Shown: in pieces, positions 50,338 to 55,705 of the stretch | How positions within the stretch are numbered: position 1 is the stretch's first letter | Layout: each line of letters starts with the position of its first letter | Assembly: GCA_947485165.1 (NCBI GenBank) | Contig: CANKRG010000007.1 | Coordinates: 1-55,705, forward strand | Direction: 5' to 3' | Length of the DNA: 55,705 nt | Origin: Comamonadaceae bacterium | Lineage (GTDB): Bacteria; Pseudomonadota; Gammaproteobacteria; Burkholderiales; Burkholderiaceae_C | The notes under the pieces: model-generated | Seen by the model: the letters and a program-made list of their open reading frames with translations, nothing else | Told to the model about the DNA's origin: nothing | The model's database searches: none | Position numbers and translations under genes: made by a program

Positions 50338-51890
50338 ACCATGAAACCACAGTGCGTCCACCCATCGTGTGGTCGGTCGCTGGCTCAGACTCTGGCGCGG
50401 GCGCGGGTTTGCAAGCAGATTTACGCGCGTTTGAGGCGATGGACGTGCATGGCTGCACCGTCATAGCCGCCATCACCGCGCAAAATTCCATGGGTGTGCA
50501 GCTGATTGCGCCTGTGGATGCTGCCGTTTTTGAAGCGCAACTGGCCGCGCTGGCAGACGACATGCCGCCTGCCGCTATCAAAGTCGGCATGATCGGTAGT
50601 GTGGATAACTTGCGCGTGCTGGTGCGCTGGATTGACCGATTGCGTCTGCAACATCCAAAATTAGCCGTCGTCGTTGACCCCGTTTTAGGTGCGACGACGG
50701 GAGCCAGCTTCGCCCAAGCAGATTTAATTCAAGCTTATCGTGATGAGTTGTTGCCCCGTGCGGATGTGATCACCCCAAACCGTGCGGAAGCGGCATTGCT
50801 GTTGAATCAAGCGCCGTTAAATGACGCCTCAGCCGTCGAGCAAGCCGCGCAATCCTTGCAAGTTTTAGGCTGCGAAACCGTCATCATCACCGGTGGCGAT
50901 GCCCAGGGTTTGAACAGCGAAGATTATTGTCTCAGCCCGCATGCCCAGGGCTGGCTGCGTCTGCCGCGCGTGAATACGCCTCACAACCACGGCACGGGTT
51001 GCGTGTTTGCCTCTAGCGTGGCGGCCGCCATGGCGCGTGGTTTTGTCAGTATGGAAGCGCTGGTTGTGGCCAAAATGGCAACAACGCATGCCTTGCGCCA
51101 CGCCTACGCAGCAGGCCAGGGTGCAGGCCCCGTACGTCCACGGCCAGATTTTGCCCAGCAACTTGAAAACCTGCCGACTTTCAGCTTGCCCAACGCTTCA
51201 ATCCAAACACAGCCACTGCGTTTTGCTCCTTTGAGCGATGCCGATTTGGGCTTGTATGCCGTGGTTGACAGTGCCGATTGGGTGCAACGTGTGTTGGCTT
51301 CTGGCGTTAAAACCATACAACTTAGAATCAAATCCCCTGAACTTGTAGACATCAGGCGTGAAGTGCAGCTGGCCATTCAACATGCCAAAGCAGCCAATGC
51401 CCAGCTTTTCATCAACGACCACTGGCAACTCGCCATTGAAGAAGGCGCTTACGGCGTGCATTTGGGGCAAGAAGACTTGCATGTGGCCGATTTGCAGGCC
51501 ATCGCCCAGGCCGGTCTGCGCTTGGGCCTCAGCACCCATTGCTATTGGGAAGTTTGCCGCGCCTGGGGCTTGCAGCCTAGCTACATCGCCTGCGGCCCGG
51601 TGTTTGCCACGCAATCCAAAGACATGCCGTGGCAGCCGCAGGGCACGTACAACGTCGCGTATTGGAGCGCCTTGTTGCCGTTGCCTTTGGTCGCTATTGG
51701 CGGCGTCAACGTGGAACGGGCTTCAGAATCGCGAAAGGCTGGCGCTGCTGGCGTCGCCGTGATCAGCGCTATCACAGCAGCAGCGTCGCCAGAGGGCGCT
51801 ATCATGGCGTTAAATCAGTCATTGGAACAAGCGGATGCCGCAAAAACGCGTATCATCGCCCCAAAACTGCCCAATTCAACGCTTTATTGA
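50334..51890 (+). CDS. thiDE: Bifunctional HMP(-P) kinase / thiamine phosphate synthase fusion (ThiD-ThiE)
   Basis: Thi[40 protein letters not shown]; Thi[17 protein letters not shown]...[36 protein letters not shown]. Confidence 0.93.
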   Translation: MNHETTVRPPIVWSVAGSDSGAGAGLQADLRAFEAMDVHGCTVIAAITAQNSMGVQLIAPVDAAVFEAQLAALADDMPPAAIKVGMIGSVDNLRVLVRWIDRLRLQHPKLAVVVDPVLGATTGASFAQADLIQAYRDELLPRADVITPNRAEAALLLNQAPLNDASAVEQAAQSLQVLGCETVIITGGDAQGLNSEDYCLSPHAQGWLRLPRVNTPHNHGTGCVFASSVAAAMARGFVSMEALVVAKMATTHALRHAYAAGQGAGPVRPRPDFAQQLENLPTFSLPNASIQTQPLRFAPLSDADLGLYAVVDSADWVQRVLASGVKTIQLRIKSPELVDIRREVQLAIQHAKAANAQLFINDHWQLAIEEGAYGVHLGQEDLHVADLQAIAQAGLRLGLSTHCYWEVCRAWGLQPSYIACGPVFATQSKDMPWQPQGTYNVAYWSALLPLPLVAIGGVNVERASESRKAGAAGVAVISAITAAASPEGAIMALNQSLEQADAAKTRIIAPKLPNSTLY

Positions 51891-51902
51891 TGGACTTCAC
51901 CC

Positions 51903-52283
51903 ATGTTTCGTACCCTCTTAAAATCCAAAATCCACCGCGTCGCCGTCACCCAGTGTGAGTTGCACTATGAAGGCTCCTGCGCGATTGACGAAAACCTGCT
52001 GGAAGCGGCGAATATCGCCGAAAACGAGCAAATCCACATCTGGAACATCAACAATGGCGAGCGTTTCATCACCTACGCCATCCGTGGCGAACGCGGCACC
52101 GGCATGATCTCCGTCAACGGCTCAGCCGCCCGCCGAGCCAGCGCCGGCGACCTCATCATCATCGCCGCCTTCGCACAGGTGCATGATGACAACGTGGCTA
52201 CGCATCAGCCGAAATTGGTCTTTGTGAATGAGAAGAACCAGCAAACGGATCTTAGGTCGAATGTGCCGTTGCAGTTGCAGTGA
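51903..52283 (+). CDS. panD: Aspartate 1-decarboxylase
   Basis: [34 protein letters not shown] (GS self-cleavage site). Confidence 0.97.
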   Translation: MFRTLLKSKIHRVAVTQCELHYEGSCAIDENLLEAANIAENEQIHIWNINNGERFITYAIRGERGTGMISVNGSAARRASAGDLIIIAAFAQVHDDNVATHQPKLVFVNEKNQQTDLRSNVPLQLQ

Positions 52284-52310
52284 TTTTTGAATATATCGCG
52301 TTAGTATAAA

Positions 52311-52366
52311 CGCTATAAATAAAATAGCACTTTAGGTAATAAATACGCTGGATGGACGCGTATTTA
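52311..52366 (-). repeat. Dispersed palindromic repeat, copy C
   Basis: Minus strand taaatacgcgtccatccagcgtatttattacctaaagtgctattttatttatagcg; its first TAA is the stop codon of the 52364..52702 gene. Confidence 0.85.
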
Positions 52367-52702
52367 ACCCTCTGTCATCCGTACTTCTAATATCTCGTAC
52401 TCAATCGCCTCTTGGTACGTCTTGGCATCGCTTTGTGCTAGGTGCAATAGTATTTTCGGGGCTTGTTTTTTAATATAGCGCGGCAAAAGAATGCCGATCA
52501 ATACCAGCGGCAAACCTGCCCAGGGGTAGCCAGATAATGCCAAAGCAGCGCCAATACCAATCATCGGAAGCGCGATACCCACGACAAACAGTTTGTGTTT
52601 AATATACTTTTGAGCCCGCTCAGGGTTCACAATAACGCGAAAACGGCCACGGGGGAGGCCGGTTTTGAATTCTTGATGGGGGATGAAGATCGGGTCGGTC
52701 AT
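52364..52702 (-). CDS. Small predicted membrane protein, unknown
   Basis: MTDPIFIPHQEFKTGLPRGRFRVIVNPERAQKYIKHKLFVVGIALPMIGIGAALALSGYPWAGLPLVLIGILLPRYIKKQAPK; two TM segments. Confidence 0.65.
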   Translation of the reverse strand: MTDPIFIPHQEFKTGLPRGRFRVIVNPERAQKYIKHKLFVVGIALPMIGIGAALALSGYPWAGLPLVLIGILLPRYIKKQAPKILLHLAQSDAKTYQEAIEYEILEVRMTEG

Positions 52703-53079
52703 TTTGAAACTACCATATCGCACCTGTCCCCCAGCGATTCGCGCCAAACGGAGACGCGAGATAGTGCTAAACCATTAGCCCGCATGGTTTTTTCAATATA
52801 GATGCAGAGGTTTTCTAGGGTGGGAATACCCAAATTTGGCACTTCGTCTAAATAATGGTGATCTAATAATTCACGCACTTTGGCGACTTCAATTCTAATA
52901 AGTCCAATATCCATCACCATGCCAGTTTTAGTATTAACTGCACCACGTACTGAAACTTCCGCAAGATAAGTGTGGCCGTGGATGCGACGACTTCCTTTGG
53001 TTTCAATCTCTCGTTTTAGCCGGTGGGCGGCGTCAAAGTAGAAGCGTTGGCAGACTTCGAAGGTGTTATTGGTTGTCAT
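52699..53079 (-). CDS. queD: 6-carboxy-5,6,7,8-tetrahydropterin synthase
   Basis: FYFDAAHRLKREIETKGSRRIHGHTYLAEVSVRG...LDHHYLDEV. Confidence 0.95.
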   Translation of the reverse strand: MTTNNTFEVCQRFYFDAAHRLKREIETKGSRRIHGHTYLAEVSVRGAVNTKTGMVMDIGLIRIEVAKVRELLDHHYLDEVPNLGIPTLENLCIYIEKTMRANGLALSRVSVWRESLGDRCDMVVSK

Positions 53080-53104
53080 ATTATTTGTTGCTACTTATCG
53101 CTTG

Positions 53105-53779
53105 CTATCTGATACCGGTTATTTTGTGCGTTTGCAGGCTGAGTTTCCATGCTGGGTTATCTAAGCAGAGTTGAATGCAAGCTTTGATATTGTCTTTTTG
53201 TAGAATATTATCCATAGGGGAAATATATTTATGATCAAACTGCAATTCATCTGAATTTACAAATCTCTCTAAATCAGCCTTGGTAAACCCAGTCTGCGGC
53301 CAGACGATTTTGAGTTCTTGACCGTTTTTTTGCACCCAATCTTTACCCGCCGCACCCGCTTTGGGGCTGATGCACAGCCAATCTATGCCTTTGGGCGCTT
53401 TCACCGTGCCATTGCTTTCCACCGCGACGGTGAAGCCCTGCGCGTGCAAGGCTTCCAAGAGCATTTCATCGACTTGCAGCAAAGGCTCACCACCCGTGAG
53501 AACGACAAAACGATTAGATTTAGCTTTTCTGTCCCACTTTTCAGGCCAAAGCGATGAAATTTTCAGCGCCAATGCCTCCGCCGTGGCAAATTTGCCGCCC
53601 AATGTCCCATCCGTCCCCACAAACTCAGTATCACAAAACTGACAAACCGCACTCGCGCGGTCTTGCTCGCGACCCGTCCACAGGTTGCAGCCCGAAAAGC
53701 GGCAAAACACCGCAGGCCGACCCGCGTTGCCGCCTTCGCCTTGCAGGGTGTAGAAGATTTCTTTTACCGAATATGTCAT
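53105..53779 (-). CDS. queE: 7-carboxy-7-deazaguanine synthase
   Basis: MTYSVKEIFYTLQGEGGNAGRPAVFCRFSGCNLWTG, CQFCDTEFVG, VVLTGGEPLLQVD. Confidence 0.95.
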   Translation of the reverse strand: MTYSVKEIFYTLQGEGGNAGRPAVFCRFSGCNLWTGREQDRASAVCQFCDTEFVGTDGTLGGKFATAEALALKISSLWPEKWDRKAKSNRFVVLTGGEPLLQVDEMLLEALHAQGFTVAVESNGTVKAPKGIDWLCISPKAGAAGKDWVQKNGQELKIVWPQTGFTKADLERFVNSDELQFDHKYISPMDNILQKDNIKACIQLCLDNPAWKLSLQTHKITGIR

Positions 53780-53795
53780 TGATGGGTCATTAAAA

Positions 53796-54914
53796 CTAAG
53801 CCGCCCCAATATGCGGTACGAGGTGATTCGTCGGCTGGCCGTTGCGCAGAGCTGCGGTGAAGGCCAGCATGCGGTCTATGGGTAAGCGGGCGCGGACGCC
53901 TAGGGCGGGGTCGATGTGGATTTGATTCGTGTTGGTTTCCAGCACATGCGCCAGCGCGGCCAAGCCGTTCATCGCCATCCACGGGCAGTGGGCGCAGCTT
54001 TTGCAGGTGGCGCTGTTGCCGGCGGTGGGGGCTTCTAAAAAGACTTTGCCAGGGTTTTGCGTGCGCAGCTTGTGCATCATGCCGTTGTCGGTCGCGACGA
54101 TAAATTCTTTGGCATCCATCTCGCGCGCGGCTTTCAAAATCGCCGAGGTGGAGCCGACAGCATGTGCCAAGGCAACCACGGCTGCGGGCGATTCCGGGTG
54201 AACCAAGACTTTGGCTTTCGGGTGATCCTTCATCAACGCTTCGAGTTCTGCCGCTTTGAACTCGTCGTGCACGATGCACGCGCCGTTCCACATCACCATG
54301 TCCGCGCCGGTTTCGCGCTGGATGTAGCCACCCAAGTGTTTGTCGGGTGCCCAGAGGATTTTTTGCCCTTTGTCTTTCAACGCTTTGACGATGTCCAAGG
54401 CGCAGCTGGATGTCACCAGCCAGTCCGAGCGTGCCTTCACCGCCGCGCTGGTGTTGGCGTAGACGACGACGGTGCGGTCTGGGTATTGATCGCAAAATTT
54501 TCTGAAATCATCGATCGGGCAGCCCAAATCCAGCGAACAGGTGGCTTCTAGCTCGGGCATCAGCACGGTCTTTTCAGGCGACAAAATCTTCGCCGTCTCA
54601 CCCATGAAGCGCACGCCAGAGACGACCAGCGTTTGCGCCGCGTGGTCACGGCCAAAGCGTGCCATTTCCAGTGAATCACTGACGATGCCGCCAGTTTCTT
54701 CCGCCAAATCTTGTAAATCGGGGTGCACGTAGTAGTGCGACACCATCACCGCGTTGCGCTCTTTGAGCAGGCGTTTGATGCGGGCTTTCAGCTCGATGCG
54801 CTCGTGCGGCAACGGCTCGGCAGGCACTTTCACCCAGACGTTTTGCGTCGGGCAAGCGGGCTGGTCGTACTCGACGTTGATTTTGTCGATGCGTTTCAAA
54901 ACGGATGTGGTCAT
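53796..54914 (-). CDS. nadA: Quinolinate synthase
   Basis: [79 protein letters not shown]. Confidence 0.97.
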   Translation of the reverse strand: MTTSVLKRIDKINVEYDQPACPTQNVWVKVPAEPLPHERIELKARIKRLLKERNAVMVSHYYVHPDLQDLAEETGGIVSDSLEMARFGRDHAAQTLVVSGVRFMGETAKILSPEKTVLMPELEATCSLDLGCPIDDFRKFCDQYPDRTVVVYANTSAAVKARSDWLVTSSCALDIVKALKDKGQKILWAPDKHLGGYIQRETGADMVMWNGACIVHDEFKAAELEALMKDHPKAKVLVHPESPAAVVALAHAVGSTSAILKAAREMDAKEFIVATDNGMMHKLRTQNPGKVFLEAPTAGNSATCKSCAHCPWMAMNGLAALAHVLETNTNQIHIDPALGVRARLPIDRMLAFTAALRNGQPTNHLVPHIGAA

Positions 54915-54930
54915 GGTTTGAGTCCTAAAT

Positions 54931-55705
54931 TCACAGCGCACCAAAACGCATCGAAAAATCGGTCGCCTTCACGTCTTTGGTCAGCGTGCCTATAGAGATG
55001 CGGTCAACACCGGTTTCTGCAAGCTCGCGCAGGCCATTTAGCGTGACACCGCCTGAGATTTCTAGAATGGCACGGCCTTGGTTCATCTTCACCGCCTCAT
55101 GCAGCGTCGGCACGCTCATGTTGTCCAGCAAAACCATTGTGGCGCCCGCGTTCAGGGCTTCGGCCAATTGCTTCAAATTCTCCACTTCAATTTCGATGAA
55201 CTTGGCGTTCGGCGCAAGCTTAGCGGCGCGTTCCAGCACGGCGGCAATGCTGCTCGCTGCCGCGATGTGGTTTTCTTTGATCAGCACCGCGTCATACAGC
55301 CCGATGCGGTGGTTGGTCCCGCCGCCGCACAGCACCGCGTATTTTTGCGCTAGGCGCAGGCCGGGCAGGGTTTTGCGGGTGTCGACGATTTTTGCCTTGG
55401 TGCCCTTCACGATATCGACATAAACCGCCGTTTTGGTCGCCACGGCGCTCATCATCTGCATGAAATTCAGCGCGGTGCGCTCGGCGGTCAGCAGTTTGCT
55501 GGCGAAGCCTTCGATGTCTAAAACCGTTTGGTCGGCTTGGCAGCGTTCGCCTTCTTTGACGCGCCAAGTTAGCTTGGCGGTGGGGTCTAGCCCCAAAATC
55601 GCCGCTTCTGCCCAGGCCGAGCCGCAAATCACCGCTGACTCACGTGCCAAGATGCGGGCGGTGGTGCGTTTGCTGGGGTCGATCAGTGATGCCGTTAAAT
55701 CACCC
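54931..55705 (-). CDS. nadC: Nicotinate-nucleotide pyrophosphorylase (carboxylating), N-terminus beyond window
   Basis: Open frame continues to window edge ([28 protein letters not shown]); [41 protein letters not shown]. Confidence 0.96.
   Translation of the reverse strand, partial: GDLTASLIDPSKRTTARILARESAVICGSAWAEAAILGLDPTAKLTWRVKEGERCQADQTVLDIEGFASKLLTAERTALNFMQMMSAVATKTAVYVDIVKGTKAKIVDTRKTLPGLRLAQKYAVLCGGGTNHRIGLYDAVLIKENHIAAASSIAAVLERAAKLAPNAKFIEIEVENLKQLAEALNAGATMVLLDNMSVPTLHEAVKMNQGRAILEISGGVTLNGLRELAETGVDRISIGTLTKDVKATDFSMRFGAL

Noticed and set aside
53776-54495. 239-aa minus-strand ORF overlapping nadA in another frame
   Set aside because: Arg/His-rich shadow frame of the well-supported nadA gene.

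Overview
This 55.7 kb window looks like ordinary chromosome from a betaproteobacterium, probably Burkholderiales/Comamonadaceae-like (inferred from gene content and repeat style; no search was run). In order it contains: the end of pntB; a GlcD-like FAD oxidase; an IS3 transposase remnant; rfbBDAC; a truncated SDR remnant missing from the ORF track; a phasin with a histone-like tail; rdgC; the spc/alpha ribosomal operon (rplN to rplQ, including the short rpmJ); initiator tRNA-fMet; an orphan FtsX-type permease; a roughly 17 kb co-directional formate dehydrogenase (FDH) locus; apbC/metG; sulP; bamE; DUF3460; scpA; nadB; a TPP riboswitch with thiC-O-S-G-DE; panD; queD/queE; nadA; and partial nadC. 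The FDH locus joins a soluble NAD-type FDH and a membrane FDH through a little-characterised module (DUF3305, DUF3306, an HdrA-like polyferredoxin, TorD, a TAT mini-protein, a small lipoprotein and an exported Ala-rich protein). The strongest hunt results are: (1) a family of about 59-bp palindromic repeats, with three intergenic copies and two convincing in-frame copies in inter-domain linkers of MetG and the fused NuoE/NuoF-like FDH subunit; the intergenic copies carry an in-frame TAA that the coding copies lack; (2) a second, GC-rich repeat inserted in frame in the FDH catalytic subunit; (3) an apparently degenerate HdrA-like polyferredoxin in the FDH locus; (4) a perfect 13-bp stem plus T-run between infA and rpmJ inside the ribosomal operon, and structured leaders before rpsD and rpoA; (5) a mutually exclusive hairpin model for the thiC riboswitch expression platform. 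Homology calls come from reading the sequence and from recall of protein families only.
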